Assembly: GCF_003228315.1 (NCBI RefSeq)
Contig: NZ_CP029693.1
Span: 992,001-1,056,000, forward strand
DNA: 64,000 nt
Direction: 5' to 3'
DNA from: Pseudomonas putida
Lineage (GTDB): Bacteria; Pseudomonadota; Gammaproteobacteria; Pseudomonadales; Pseudomonadaceae
The notes beneath the pieces were generated by a model. The model was given only the letters and a program-made list of their open reading frames with translations. It had not been told where the DNA came from and made no database searches. Of this stretch, positions 29,014 through 37,564 are shown one piece after another. Position numbers and translations under genes: made by a program. The number at the start of each line of letters is the position of its first letter. Position 1 is the first letter of the stretch.

Positions 29014-29440
29014 CTGTGGGAGCGAGCCTGCTCGCGATGGCGGTGCGTCAGTCAACATTGATGTTGGCTGACCTGGCCTCATCGCGAGCAGGCTCGCTCC
29101 TACAGGGTTATGCGTCGATCATAAATAATGTGATCAATGCGGAACCTGTGGGAGCAAGGCTTGCCCGCGATGGCGGTGCGTCAGTCAACATTGATGTTGG
29201 CTGACCTGGCCTCATCGCGAGCAGGCTCGCTCCTACAGGGTTATGCGTCGATCATAAATAATGTGATCAATACGGAACCTGTGGGAGCAAGGCTTGCCCG
29301 CGATGGCGGTGTGTCAGTCAACATTGATGTTGGCTGACCCGGCCTCATCGCGAGCAGGCTCGCTCCTACAGGGTTATGCGTCGATCATAAATAATGTGAT
29401 CAACGCGGAACCTGTGGGAGCAAGGCTTGCCCGCGATGGC
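29014..29440. repeat. Tandem array of REP doublets, three ~133-base units plus a partial fourth
   Basis: Units start at 29014, 29146, 29279 and (partial) 29412, giving periods of 132, 133 and 133 bases. Each has a left REP arm, a palindromic loop (CAGTCAACATTGATGTTGGC), an inverted right REP arm and a linker with GATCA..TGATC. Unit 1 has the standard left arm GAGCGAGCCTGCTCGCGA; units 2-4 carry GAGCAAGGCTTGCCCGCGA, one base longer. The right arms are identical and standard, so units 2 and 3 are imperfect hairpins. The 478-base gap 28998-29475 holds nothing else. Confidence 0.95.
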
Positions 29441-29475
29441 GTAAGCACAGTCGAATGCCGGCCAGCAAGGAACCC

Positions 29476-30339
29476 TCAAAACTCGAATCGGCTCAACGCA
29501 GTGTGCGGGTCAAACGGCAGGTAACGCGATTGCCGATCACGCATGACCTTGATCATCGCAATCTCCGGATCACTGGAGAACACCAGGCGCCCGCCACTGG
29601 CCACCAGATGGTCCAGCAGCCGCTCCTTCTCACCCACCAGGCCTTCCGGGTTACGGTCGTTGGCCGTGGTGACGTCCAGGCGCAGCCAATGCGTGCCGGG
29701 AATCAGGTCGCCTGCGAACACCACCGGCCCGCCGGGCATGGCGATTTCCGGGATCAATTGCCCCGGCGTGTAGCCATCGCTGAAATGGAATTGCCAGCCA
29801 TCACCCAGTTCCTTGCAACGGGCGCCATCGACCAGCACCAGCCGACCGCTGCTTTCGAGGCGATGCACGATCTGGCGCACGAACAAGGCACGATCATGGG
29901 GATGGTTGTGACAGGCGCGGGACCAGTGGCGCGCACCGGTGATGTAATGCGCGGTGGGAAACAGCAGGCGCGGTGTATTGCCGTCTTCAATTGCCGCACA
30001 GAGTTCAGGGGTGAGTTGCGCGTGCAGGTGCGTCAGCACCACCGCACTGATATCACTTTCCGCCAGACCGTGTTGCGCCAGGCTCTCGAGCAACCCCGAG
30101 GTGTGCTTTTGGCAACTGCAGGTGCGGCGCAGTGGCGCCAGCAAGGCACCGGCGCCGGCCAGCACGAGGATGTTTCTTCCCCCCTGCTGCACCAGCAAAC
30201 CCCGTGAAGCCAGATCCACCAGGTTGTCCTGGTCAGGCTTGATCCAGTCGGCCCATAACTGCCGCGGCGTATTACCGAACATCACGCCACCATCAAGCTT
30301 GCGACTTCTACCGGCCAGAGTGGATATACAACGGTTCAC
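29476..30339 (-). CDS. MBL-fold protein with degenerate metal-binding motif
   Basis: 287 residues from GTG 30339 (AAGAGGTA upstream). The metallo-beta-lactamase fold is recognisable: ISAVVLTHLHAQL, PTAHYITGARHW, GWQFHFSDGYTPGQLIPEIA and PVVFAGDLIPGTHWLRL, all in family order. The H-x-H-x-D-H signature reads HLHAQL, with residues 108-109 Gln-Leu in place of Asp-His, and the later GHTPGH-type His positions are Tyr and Gln. Asp211 of AGD is kept. A normal dinuclear zinc site therefore seems lost; an altered hydrolase or a binding protein is possible. It follows the DUF1254 gene on the minus strand. Confidence 0.75.
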   Translation of the reverse strand: MNRCISTLAGRSRKLDGGVMFGNTPRQLWADWIKPDQDNLVDLASRGLLVQQGGRNILVLAGAGALLAPLRRTCSCQKHTSGLLESLAQHGLAESDISAVVLTHLHAQLTPELCAAIEDGNTPRLLFPTAHYITGARHWSRACHNHPHDRALFVRQIVHRLESSGRLVLVDGARCKELGDGWQFHFSDGYTPGQLIPEIAMPGGPVVFAGDLIPGTHWLRLDVTTANDRNPEGLVGEKERLLDHLVASGGRLVFSSDPEIAMIKVMRDRQSRYLPFDPHTALSRFEF

Positions 30340-30493
30340 GACAAGTACCTCTTTGTATTCGCGCCGCCTTTGCGCAACGGGCGGCGGACGCGTTTTATGA
30401 GGTCTACAGGTTAATCCGCCGGCACCGGCTCGCCCCCCACCCGAGTGGGGTGGGTCAGGCATATCCCCGCCGGCGCCAGATCAATCGAACAGG

Positions 30494-31972
30494 CTAGTTT
30501 TTTGCCTCGACCGCAGGCGGTGACCACGAACCGTCGGTGGTGGCCGCCCCGGGGCCATAGGCGCGCAAGTAAAGCGAGAAATCAGCGTCCTTCGGTGCGG
30601 GCAACCAGTTGGACTCTTTTTCCGGACCGGGTGAGTCGGCCTGTACATGGAGGATCAGAGAGCCGTCGCTCTCGAACTTGAGCCCCTTGTTCTTGGTGCC
30701 AAGGGAATAGCGCTTGAGCGCATTGGGCACAAAGAAGTGCTGGGCGTCATAGAGGGTTAGCGACCAGAAACCGAACACCGGTGGAGTTGCACCCTTGGCA
30801 AAGGTCAGGGTGTAGTGCCTGGCGCCGTTCAAGCGCTGCCCTGCGCCATCGAGGTCCTGATAAAAATACTTGGTCTCGTTGGGTGAATTGACCAGGATGT
30901 TTGACTTGGCCACCGCCGTGCGCGTGAAGTAATCAGTGCCGAACGCAGCGTTATTGGCGGTTGTCGTCCAGTTGTTGCCTGCCGGCAGCCCCCAATTGCG
31001 AAACTGCAGCAGCGGGTCCACGAGTTCTTTCTCGGCTTTCGCCGCCTCATCGTCCATCGCCCGCTTCAAGGCCGGATCGCTGTCGGCCGCTGCAAGCACC
31101 GCCCGGATCTGCGCATAGCGCGCCTCCTCGCCCGGCAGTGCCGGCGCGTCCTTGAGCACTTTCGGCAGTTCGGCAAAGAACTTGTCGGGGAAGACCCACT
31201 GGGTCTCCGCCTCGCCACCGCCCTCGGCAGGGGAATTGAGTGCCGGCAGTTTGCGCCAGTCCTGCTGTTTCATCTTCCCGTCGAATTCGGCGAGCGGGTA
31301 TATGTCGATGCCACCGATGACCGACTGGATCTTTTCCCGATCCTGCGGCGTGTCATCCATGAATACCCGTGGCACCACAAAGGCCGTGTCGGTGCCGGCG
31401 ACAAAGACCTTGGTAATGCCTTTGGGGACATCACCCTTCCAGTTGGGGCCGACCAGCAAATAGAAACCTGGCTTGCTCCCATACATCGCGCCCATTTGGG
31501 CAAAGCTGTCGGTGCGCAGGTCGACGATCTGGTAAACCCAGAATCGCTCGCCAAAGTCCGGCACCTGGACAACCACCGGCGAGACATCCAGAGCCACCAC
31601 CGCCCCGCCGTAGACCACGTCCTGATTGGGACAGGCCACCCAACGCTGATCCGCCTGGACGTAGTCGTGCAGCATCGCCAGCCGGTTGAGCGGCGCGAAC
31701 GGCAGAACACCGTTCATCAAGCCGACCTTGGGCGACTGGCTGAACGCCTGGCGCCGGTTGTAGATGTTCACCATCGGCCAGCCCCAGAAATAGGCGTCAC
31801 GCGCCACCATGCGAGCGTATTGCTCGGTAACTTTGACGCGTGCGTCAGGCCCCGCAGTCATGGCGGCACTCCAGCCCGGAGATGGCAGCAATGTATCGGC
31901 CCGGGCCGAAGGTAACGCAGTGGACAGGACGACAGCCGACGCCATCAGCAACTTCAAGGTTTGAGTGACCAT
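30494..31972 (-). CDS. DUF1254 domain-containing exported protein (third copy)
   Basis: 492 residues with a signal peptide (MVTQTLKLLMASAVVLSTALPSARA). DUF1254 motif: ARMVARDAYFWGWPMVNIYN and ACPNQDVVYGGAVVALDVSPV. DUF1214 motif: FGFWSLTLYDAQHFFVPNALKRYSLG and NWLPAPKDADFSLYLRAYGP. GGAGGACAC before ATG 31972 fixes the start. It differs clearly from the two plus-strand DUF1254 proteins. It is separated from the SDR gene upstream by 141 bases and from the MBL-like gene downstream by 154 bases, both without obvious terminators. Confidence 0.85.
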   Translation of the reverse strand: MVTQTLKLLMASAVVLSTALPSARADTLLPSPGWSAAMTAGPDARVKVTEQYARMVARDAYFWGWPMVNIYNRRQAFSQSPKVGLMNGVLPFAPLNRLAMLHDYVQADQRWVACPNQDVVYGGAVVALDVSPVVVQVPDFGERFWVYQIVDLRTDSFAQMGAMYGSKPGFYLLVGPNWKGDVPKGITKVFVAGTDTAFVVPRVFMDDTPQDREKIQSVIGGIDIYPLAEFDGKMKQQDWRKLPALNSPAEGGGEAETQWVFPDKFFAELPKVLKDAPALPGEEARYAQIRAVLAAADSDPALKRAMDDEAAKAEKELVDPLLQFRNWGLPAGNNWTTTANNAAFGTDYFTRTAVAKSNILVNSPNETKYFYQDLDGAGQRLNGARHYTLTFAKGATPPVFGFWSLTLYDAQHFFVPNALKRYSLGTKNKGLKFESDGSLILHVQADSPGPEKESNWLPAPKDADFSLYLRAYGPGAATTDGSWSPPAVEAKN

Positions 31973-32113
31973 GTGTCCTCCATCTGGCCGCATCCTGAAC
32001 GTTGGACATACAACAGAAAAATTCTCATCTGTGATTGAAGCCGAAGATTGGCAGCCTGCCTCCCTCGGGCTTCAGCGTCCGACTTGCGGTAACAGCCCCT
32101 TGAGCCGGGTTGA

Positions 32114-32854
32114 TCACCATTTCTCGATCCACGGACGCAAATCCAGCTCGAATGTCCAGGCATCCCGTGGCTGGCTGTGCAGGTACCAATAGCTGTCGGC
32201 GATGTGCTCGGGATTGAGGATGCCGTCTTCATCCTTCAGCGCATAACGCTCCGGAAAACTGGTGCGAATGAAGTCGGTGTCGATGGCCCCGTCCACCACC
32301 ACATGGGCCACGTGAATGTTTTTCGGGCCCAGTTCGCGGGCGGCGCTTTGTGCCAGCGCGCGCAGTGCGTGCTTGGCCCCGGCAAACGCCGCGAAGTTCG
32401 CCGAACCACGTAGACCGGCCGTGGCACCGGTGAACAGCATGGTGCCTTTTTGCCGCGTCACCATGCGCTTGGCCACTTCCCTGGCGTTGAGAAAGGCGGA
32501 AAAACAGGCCATTTCCCAGATCTTGAAGTACTTGCGGGCGGTTTCATCCAGAAGACTGCACGGCACGTTCGCACCGATGTTGAAGACGAACACTTCGATG
32601 GGACCCAGCTCTGTCTCGATGCGCTCGATCAGGTCGACGACTTCCTCTTCCTTGCGGGCATCGGAGGCAAAGCCATGGGCGATGCCGCCGCTGGCACGAA
32701 TGCTTTCGACCAGTGGCTGAAGCTTGTCGGCATCGCGCCGGGTCACGCAGGTGGTGAATCCTTCAGCGGCAAAACGCTTGGCGATGGCGCCGCCGGTGGC
32801 GTCACCGGCACCAATGATGAGGGCTACTTTTGCAGTGGATGGGTTAGCTGACAT
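32114..32854 (-). CDS. Atypical SDR protein lacking the catalytic Tyr
   Basis: 246 residues with a Rossmann start (ALIIGAGDATGGAIAKRFA) and SDR-like beta strands. The NNAG motif reads NIGAN. The active-site Y-x-x-x-K is F157-A-G-A-K161, and the Ser-bearing strand reads FTGATAGLRG. The Lys remains but Tyr and probably Ser do not, so classical dehydrogenase chemistry is doubtful. This subgroup is widespread and annotated as SDR oxidoreductases. It may bind NAD(P) and catalyse another step or act as a partner. It starts 55 bases after the isomerase-like gene ends. Confidence 0.75.
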   Translation of the reverse strand: MSANPSTAKVALIIGAGDATGGAIAKRFAAEGFTTCVTRRDADKLQPLVESIRASGGIAHGFASDARKEEEVVDLIERIETELGPIEVFVFNIGANVPCSLLDETARKYFKIWEMACFSAFLNAREVAKRMVTRQKGTMLFTGATAGLRGSANFAAFAGAKHALRALAQSAARELGPKNIHVAHVVVDGAIDTDFIRTSFPERYALKDEDGILNPEHIADSYWYLHSQPRDAWTFELDLRPWIEKW

Positions 32855-32909
32855 GAACAGGGATCCTCTTTATCGGGCAATTGTTGTGGATCGACACCAG
32901 CGGCAATGC

Positions 32910-33506
32910 TCACGCTTCAGCCAGGGCTTCCATGACGAAATCGAGACGGTCCTGGCCGAAGAACATCTCATCGCCGACAAACATCGTCGGTGCGCCAAAT
33001 ACACCACGACCCAGGGCTTGATCGGTGTTGTCTTTCAATGCGGATTTGATCTGCGGGTCGCTGATCAGCGCTTGAATCTCTTCCAGTGAAAATCCTGCGC
33101 CAATCACGGTAGCGGCAACGCCCTCGGGCAGGTTCAGATTCACTCCGTCGACCCACAGTGCCTTGAACAAGGCTGCCAGCATCGTTTCGAATCGCTCGGG
33201 ATGCCTGATCTGCACGCCGATGTCGGCGCGCATCAGGTTGAGCGTATTGATGGGAAAGTGCGGATTGAACCGGAACGGTACGTCGTAGCGACGGGCATAA
33301 CGCTGAAAATCAATGGTGGTATAGCGCCCCTTGGCCGGTATCGCCGCGGGTGACGCATTGCCGGTGGCCTGGAAGATGCCGCCCAGCAACATCGGCTTGA
33401 ACACCAGGCTTGCGCCCTCCCGCGCACAGATTCCCGGCAATTGAGTCCAGGCCAGATAAGACGCCGGACTGCCCACATCAAAGTAAAACTCTACGGTCTT
33501 CGCCAT
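32910..33506 (-). CDS. 2-hydroxychromene-2-carboxylate isomerase family protein (DsbA/GST-kappa fold)
   Basis: 198 residues. Family features are FYFDVGSPASYLAW at the N-terminus, FKPMLLGGIFQATGN, FPINTLNLMRA in the middle and the C-terminal LGRGVFGAPTMFVGDEMFFGQDRL. The named activity belongs to glutathione-dependent naphthalene catabolism, but most homologues in pseudomonads are uncharacterised. It is the first gene of a minus-strand group and is divergent from a TetR gene, which probably controls it. A palindrome lies between them. Confidence 0.8.
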   Translation of the reverse strand: MAKTVEFYFDVGSPASYLAWTQLPGICAREGASLVFKPMLLGGIFQATGNASPAAIPAKGRYTTIDFQRYARRYDVPFRFNPHFPINTLNLMRADIGVQIRHPERFETMLAALFKALWVDGVNLNLPEGVAATVIGAGFSLEEIQALISDPQIKSALKDNTDQALGRGVFGAPTMFVGDEMFFGQDRLDFVMEALAEA

Positions 33507-33524
33507 ATTCGCCTCTCATAGGAA

Positions 33525-33536
33525 AACGATCGTTTA
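33525..33536. promoter_or_regulatory. Palindrome AAACGATCGTTT, candidate TetR operator
   Basis: A perfect 12-base palindrome sits in the 85-base gap between the divergent isomerase-like and TetR genes, 18 bases from the isomerase start. A half-site CAAACGATC recurs near 33571, close to the TetR start. The placement fits autoregulation plus control of the divergent operon. Confidence 0.5.
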
Positions 33537-33591
33537 CTTAACGAACCCTATGCTACGCTCCCGCCAATGTCAAACGATCCGGGGACGGTCA

Positions 33592-34158
33592 ATGCGCTAC
33601 TCCAAAACCCACAAGGAAGAGACGCGTGCAAAGCTGATCGAGGCGGCCAGGGCGGTCACCAAAAAAGGTGGCTTCGGCACCACGGGCGTCGACGCCCTCA
33701 TGGCCAGCATCGGCATGACCGGTGGCGCGTTCTATAGCCACTTCCCCTCGAAGCAGGCGCTGTTCCAGGCGGTGATCGAGAATGAAGTGCGCAACAGCAC
33801 GCAAATGCTGACAGGCGGACAGGACGCTTCAGCCAAACAGCTGGAGCAATCCGTGCGCAGCTACTTAAGTACCTTTCATGTCCTTCACCCTGAAGAAGGC
33901 TGTGTGCTGCCAGCGTTGGGAGCGGAGATTGCCCGGGCCGAACCGCAGGCACGGGAGGCGGTGGAGAAAGGTTTGAAAGACATCCAGAAAGCCTGGGCCG
34001 AGCGCCTGGGCAGTCCCGAGGATGCCTGGGCGGTAATTGCCCAATGCGTGGGAGCGCTGGTCCTGTCCCGCTCGGTCGAGACCGAAAAGACCCGCAAGGA
34101 GATCATCTCCTCGACCCGCAAAGCCATCGAGAAGAACCACTTCACCAAGCCAGCGTAA
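33592..34158 (+). CDS. TetR/AcrR-family transcriptional regulator
   Basis: 188 residues. The N-terminal HTH is typical: TRAKLIEAARAVTKKGGFGTTGVDALMASIGMTGGAFYSHFPSKQALF (in parts). The ligand-binding C-terminal part contains HPEEGCVLPALGAEIARA, as in a common AcrR-like subgroup. ATG 33592 follows GGGGACGGTC. It is divergent from the isomerase-SDR group and likely represses it until an aromatic or aldehyde-like ligand is present; the ligand is unknown. It converges with the LysR gene, whose stop lies 15 bases away. Confidence 0.85.
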   Translation: MRYSKTHKEETRAKLIEAARAVTKKGGFGTTGVDALMASIGMTGGAFYSHFPSKQALFQAVIENEVRNSTQMLTGGQDASAKQLEQSVRSYLSTFHVLHPEEGCVLPALGAEIARAEPQAREAVEKGLKDIQKAWAERLGSPEDAWAVIAQCVGALVLSRSVETEKTRKEIISSTRKAIEKNHFTKPA

Positions 34159-34172
34159 GCGTCAGCTCCCCG

Positions 34173-35111
34173 CTACATGAATCCGCCGGCAAACTGCCCA
34201 CGCAGATACTCGACAAACACGCTGACTGCCCTCGGAACGTGGGTGGAGTAAGGGCGCACCAGATAGATGTCTTCAGGAAAGGCACCGACTGAGCGCCAGG
34301 CTGGCAACACCTGCACCAGCGCCCCGCTCTTGAGCCCGGCCTGGGCGGTAAAGTCAGGCAGCAGCGCGATGCCCAGATCCGTCAACGCCGCATCCCGCAG
34401 GGCTTCGCTATTGTTGGTGGCGAAGATGCCCTTGACCGGCACCGTCAGGCGTTTCCCCGCCATTGGCGAGCCACCCTGGGCCTCGAAGGCCCAGGTCGGT
34501 GTATCACTGCCCCGTGGGTAGAACAGGCAACTGTGTCCCGCCAGATCATCGGGATGCCTCGGCTCGCCGAATGTCTCCAGATAACTGCGAGTCGCCACCA
34601 GCACGGAACGGGTCGGGCTGAGTTTCCAGGCGACATGGGTGTCCGGGATCTGATTGCTGTGCCGAATGGCCAGGTCAAAGCCCTCGGAGGCGATGGAAGA
34701 AATCTGATCGGACACGTCGAGTTGCACCCGAACTTCCGGGTATTCGCGAAAGAAGCCGGCCAGAACCGGCACCAATTGCTGGCGGGCAAAGGCCACTGGC
34801 GCGGTCAGGCGCAGAAGCCCGCGTGCGACACCGGCGGAATCGCGAACATCGGAAAAGCTGCGGGCGATTTGCTCGTAGGCGCTGCGCACGTCACTGACCA
34901 GAGCATGCCCGGCATCGGTCAAGCGCACGCTGCGGGTCGTGCGCTGCACCAGGCTCAGCCCCGTGGCTTTTTCCAGCTCGACAATGCGCTGGCTCACCGC
35001 CGACTTGCTGACGCCCAACCGGAGCGCTGCCGCCGTATAGGTGCCCTGCTCTTCGAGGATCGCCAGCCAGTGCACATGGGTCCAGAGCTGTTCGACTTCC
35101 AATCTAGCCAT
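34173..35111 (-). CDS. LysR-family transcriptional regulator
   Basis: 312 residues. The winged HTH is at residues ~10-70 (FLAILEEQGTYTAAALRLGVSKSAVSQRIVELEKATG-like, with THVHWLAILEEQG at its start). The effector domain follows from ~90 (RGLLRLTAPVAFARQQLVPVLAGF, VRQDVSDQISSIASEGFDLAIR-like). It belongs to the large single-target LysR group often divergent from its target. Here it is last in a minus-strand line, its start overlapping the TetR 3' end by eight bases, so the two regulators are translationally linked. The target cannot be read from position alone. Confidence 0.85.
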   Translation of the reverse strand: MARLEVEQLWTHVHWLAILEEQGTYTAAALRLGVSKSAVSQRIVELEKATGLSLVQRTTRSVRLTDAGHALVSDVRSAYEQIARSFSDVRDSAGVARGLLRLTAPVAFARQQLVPVLAGFFREYPEVRVQLDVSDQISSIASEGFDLAIRHSNQIPDTHVAWKLSPTRSVLVATRSYLETFGEPRHPDDLAGHSCLFYPRGSDTPTWAFEAQGGSPMAGKRLTVPVKGIFATNNSEALRDAALTDLGIALLPDFTAQAGLKSGALVQVLPAWRSVGAFPEDIYLVRPYSTHVPRAVSVFVEYLRGQFAGGFM

Positions 35112-35766
35112 GATGCGATCGTTCTGGTGTGCGAACGCTCAGGCTCGTCAAAAACATCTCGCCAAAGACCCGCAGTGCTTCACCGTCACGCTCAAGTTTG
35201 GCGCGTAGCACGGCCCCTTCCCAGCCGATCCAGAAAAACGCCGCCAGACGCGCGCAATCCGCATCCCCGGGGATTTCGCCGACGGCTTTGGCTTGTTCCA
35301 GGCAGCGCTCGAACCGGGCCTGCCAATCCAGCAGCACATCGGTCAGCTGCCCGCGGAAGGATTCCGGCAGCGCCCCCATCTCTTGTCCCAGATTGCCAAC
35401 CAGGCAACCTCGGTGGAAATCGAAGCGCTGCATGCCGCGCTCGGCATCGTCGCAAAAGGCCATGATGCGCTGGAGCGGCGTCAGGCTTTCGTCGAGCAGG
35501 AAGTGATCGATCTTGGCCACGAAATAGCGGGCGTACAGCGTGATCAGTTCGCTGCCGAACGCTTCCTTGCTGGCGAAGAAGTGATAGAAAGACCCTTTTG
35601 GCACACCAACCGATTTGAGTATTTCGTCGATGCCAGTCGCGGAAAAACCCTTTTCCGTCAAGGCGGCAACGCCCGCACGGCAAAGGGTTTCTCGTGTTTC
35701 TCGATGGTCGCCGGCGGCTTTCGCCGGGCGACCGCGCTTGCGGGGGGTAGCTGGAATGTTCGTCAT
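35104..35766 (-). CDS. TetR-family transcriptional regulator
   Basis: 220 residues from ATG 35766. After a basic leader (TPRKRGRPAKA) comes the HTH ETLCRAGVAALTEKGFSATG, then VGVPKGSFYHFFASKEAFG. The ligand domain includes FDFHRGCLVGNLGQEMG, a Cys-containing motif common in AcuR/NemR-like repressors that sense electrophiles. A GTG start at 35814 would add 16 residues and overlap the palindromic region 35779-35798, so I prefer the ATG, although no good ribosome site is seen. It lies 79 bases downstream of mmsA. Confidence 0.8.
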   Translation of the reverse strand: MTNIPATPRKRGRPAKAAGDHRETRETLCRAGVAALTEKGFSATGIDEILKSVGVPKGSFYHFFASKEAFGSELITLYARYFVAKIDHFLLDESLTPLQRIMAFCDDAERGMQRFDFHRGCLVGNLGQEMGALPESFRGQLTDVLLDWQARFERCLEQAKAVGEIPGDADCARLAAFFWIGWEGAVLRAKLERDGEALRVFGEMFLTSLSVRTPERSHHG

Positions 35767-35778
35767 GGGCGAATTAAT

Positions 35779-35798
35779 AGACTGATCGTCTTGATCAA
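35779..35798. promoter_or_regulatory. Candidate TetR autoregulatory operator
   Basis: Just before the TetR ATG are AGAC-TGATC-GTCT (35779-35791) and an abutting palindrome TTGATCAA (35791-35798). An AGAC..GTCT dyad directly upstream of such a gene suits self-repression. If the GTG start at 35814 were used, the site would be coding. Confidence 0.4.
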
Positions 35799-35845
35799 TC
35801 AACCGTTTTTTCACCCTGCCTTCCCCCGCACTTCAAACTGCAGGC

Positions 35846-37369
35846 TTACTTCGCCGTCGGCATCGCGAACTCGGCCCCTTTGCCGATGCTTTCCGGCCAG
35901 CGTTGCATGATCGATTTCTGCTTGGTGTAGAAGCGCACGCCCTCCTCGCCGTAAGCATGCATGTCGCCAAACAGGCTCTTTTTCCAGCCGCCAAAGCCCT
36001 GCCAGGCCATCGGCACCGGGATCGGCACGTTGATGCCGACCATACCGACCTGGATACGGCGGCTGAATTCACGGGCGACGTTGCCATCGCGGGTGAAGCA
36101 AGCCACGCCGTTGCCGAATTCGTGATCGTTGACCAGTTGCACGGCGGTGGCGAAGTCAGGCACGCGCATGCAGGCCAGCACCGGTCCGAAGATTTCTTCT
36201 TTGTAGATGGTCATTTCCGGCGTGACGTTATCGAACAGCGTGCCGCCCATCCAGAAGCCTTCCTCGCAACCTTCACCGGCGTCGGCGCTGTTGAAGTTGC
36301 GGCCGTCCACCAGCAGTTGCGCGCCTTCCTTCACGCCCTTTTCGATGTAGCCGGTGATGCGCGCATGCGCGGCCGGCGTGACGATCGGACCCATTTCAGC
36401 GGCCAGGTTGCTGCCGTTGAGCACTTTGAGCGCCTGGGTACGTTCCACCAGTTTCGGTATGACCTTGTCAGCCACATCGCCGACCAGCACCGCCACCGAG
36501 ATCGCCATGCAACGCTCGCCAGCCGAGCCATAACCCGCGCCGATCAAGGCATCGACCACTTGATCGACGTCAGCGTCAGGCATGACCACCATGTGGTTCT
36601 TCGCGCCGCCCAGGGCTTGCACGCGCTTGCCGTGGCGGGCGCCGGTCTCGTAGATGTAGTTAGCGATGGGCGTGGAACCCACAAAAGACACCGCTTTGAC
36701 GTCCGGGTGCACCAGCAGCGCATCCACCGCTTCCTTGTCGCCCTGCACCACGTTGAACACGCCATCGGGCAAACCGGCCTGCTTGAGCAGGTCAGCCATG
36801 AACAGGCTGGCGCTCGGATCGGTCGGGCTTGGCTTGAGGACGAAGGTGTTGCCCGCCGCGATGGCCACCGGGAACATCCACATCGGCACCATCACCGGGA
36901 AGTTGAACGGGGTGATGCCGGCCACCACGCCCAGCGGCTGGCGCAGCGTCCAGTTGTCCATGTTGGTGGACACCTGATCGGAGAAGTCGCCCTTGAGCAA
37001 CTGCGGGATGCCACAGGAGAACTCGACGATATCGATACCCCGGGCCACTTCGCCCTGAGCATCGGTGAAGACCTTGCCGTGCTCGGCGGTGATGATGTGC
37101 GCCAGCTCATCCTTATGCTGATTCAACAGCTCCAGAAACTTGAACAATACCCGGGCCCGGCGAATCGGCGGTGTGTCCGCCCAGGCCGGAAAGGCCGCTG
37201 CAGCGGACGCCACGGCGGCGTCTACATCCTGGACATTGCCCAGGCGCACGTGGGTGCTGACGGCACCGGTGGCAGGATTGAACACAGGTTGGGTGCGGGT
37301 TCCGCTACCGGTGACGCGGACCCCGTGGATGTACTGAGCAATTTCCTGGTTGTCGCTGGCATGGGTCAT
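35846..37369 (-). CDS. mmsA: Methylmalonate-semialdehyde dehydrogenase (CoA-acylating)
   Basis: 507 residues, the usual length. Aldehyde dehydrogenase fold: [41 protein letters not shown], the Asn region [16 protein letters not shown], and the nucleophile Cys in [14 protein letters not shown]. The family-specific [31 protein letters not shown] is present. It converts methylmalonate or malonate semialdehyde to propionyl- or acetyl-CoA in valine, inositol or beta-alanine breakdown. No mmsB neighbour lies in the window. A nine-base inverted repeat upstream (37457-37478) is a likely control site. Confidence 0.92.
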   Translation of the reverse strand: MTHASDNQEIAQYIHGVRVTGSGTRTQPVFNPATGAVSTHVRLGNVQDVDAAVASAAAAFPAWADTPPIRRARVLFKFLELLNQHKDELAHIITAEHGKVFTDAQGEVARGIDIVEFSCGIPQLLKGDFSDQVSTNMDNWTLRQPLGVVAGITPFNFPVMVPMWMFPVAIAAGNTFVLKPSPTDPSASLFMADLLKQAGLPDGVFNVVQGDKEAVDALLVHPDVKAVSFVGSTPIANYIYETGARHGKRVQALGGAKNHMVVMPDADVDQVVDALIGAGYGSAGERCMAISVAVLVGDVADKVIPKLVERTQALKVLNGSNLAAEMGPIVTPAAHARITGYIEKGVKEGAQLLVDGRNFNSADAGEGCEEGFWMGGTLFDNVTPEMTIYKEEIFGPVLACMRVPDFATAVQLVNDHEFGNGVACFTRDGNVAREFSRRIQVGMVGINVPIPVPMAWQGFGGWKKSLFGDMHAYGEEGVRFYTKQKSIMQRWPESIGKGAEFAMPTAK

Positions 37370-37456
37370 GACTGGTCTCGCTGCGCGGGTGAAGGTGAAT
37401 GTCAGCGCCAGAGTAAGCAGCGACTATCGGCCTGACTACGGCAAAAAACTGAATTG

Positions 37457-37478
37457 ATTGTTCGCCACAGCGAACAAT
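37457..37478. promoter_or_regulatory. Operator-like inverted repeat ATTGTTCGC-N4-GCGAACAAT
   Basis: Perfect nine-base arms with a CACA spacer lie in the 195-base gap between mmsA (start 88 bases away) and the divergent GGDEF-EAL gene. The TGTTCGC..GCGAACA form resembles sites bound by IclR-family regulators, none of which is encoded in the window. It could control either gene. Confidence 0.55.
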
Positions 37479-37564
37479 TGACCCTCACCTCATAAAGGCA
37501 GCCGTCATGAATCCGTAACAGTGCGATTCTATTGTGCCATCACTCTTCGGCAGGAAAATAACCC

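Noticed and set aside
29014..29440. CRISPR array
   Set aside because: The unit is ~133 bases with near-identical loops and linkers; there are no short repeats with unique spacers and no cas genes. It is a REP tandem.
29016..29524. Small plus-strand ORFs repeated in the array
   Set aside because: The three peptides are copies of each other created by the repeated unit; no ribosome sites or known domain.
30420..30470. GC-rich hairpin CCCACCC/GGGTGGG as a terminator
   Set aside because: No T-run on either strand and it lies inside the gap before the MBL-like gene rather than after a clear stop; left unannotated.
35791..35802. Anr/FNR box TTGATCAATCAA
   Set aside because: The spacing between half-sites is two bases instead of four, and it fits better as part of a TetR operator.
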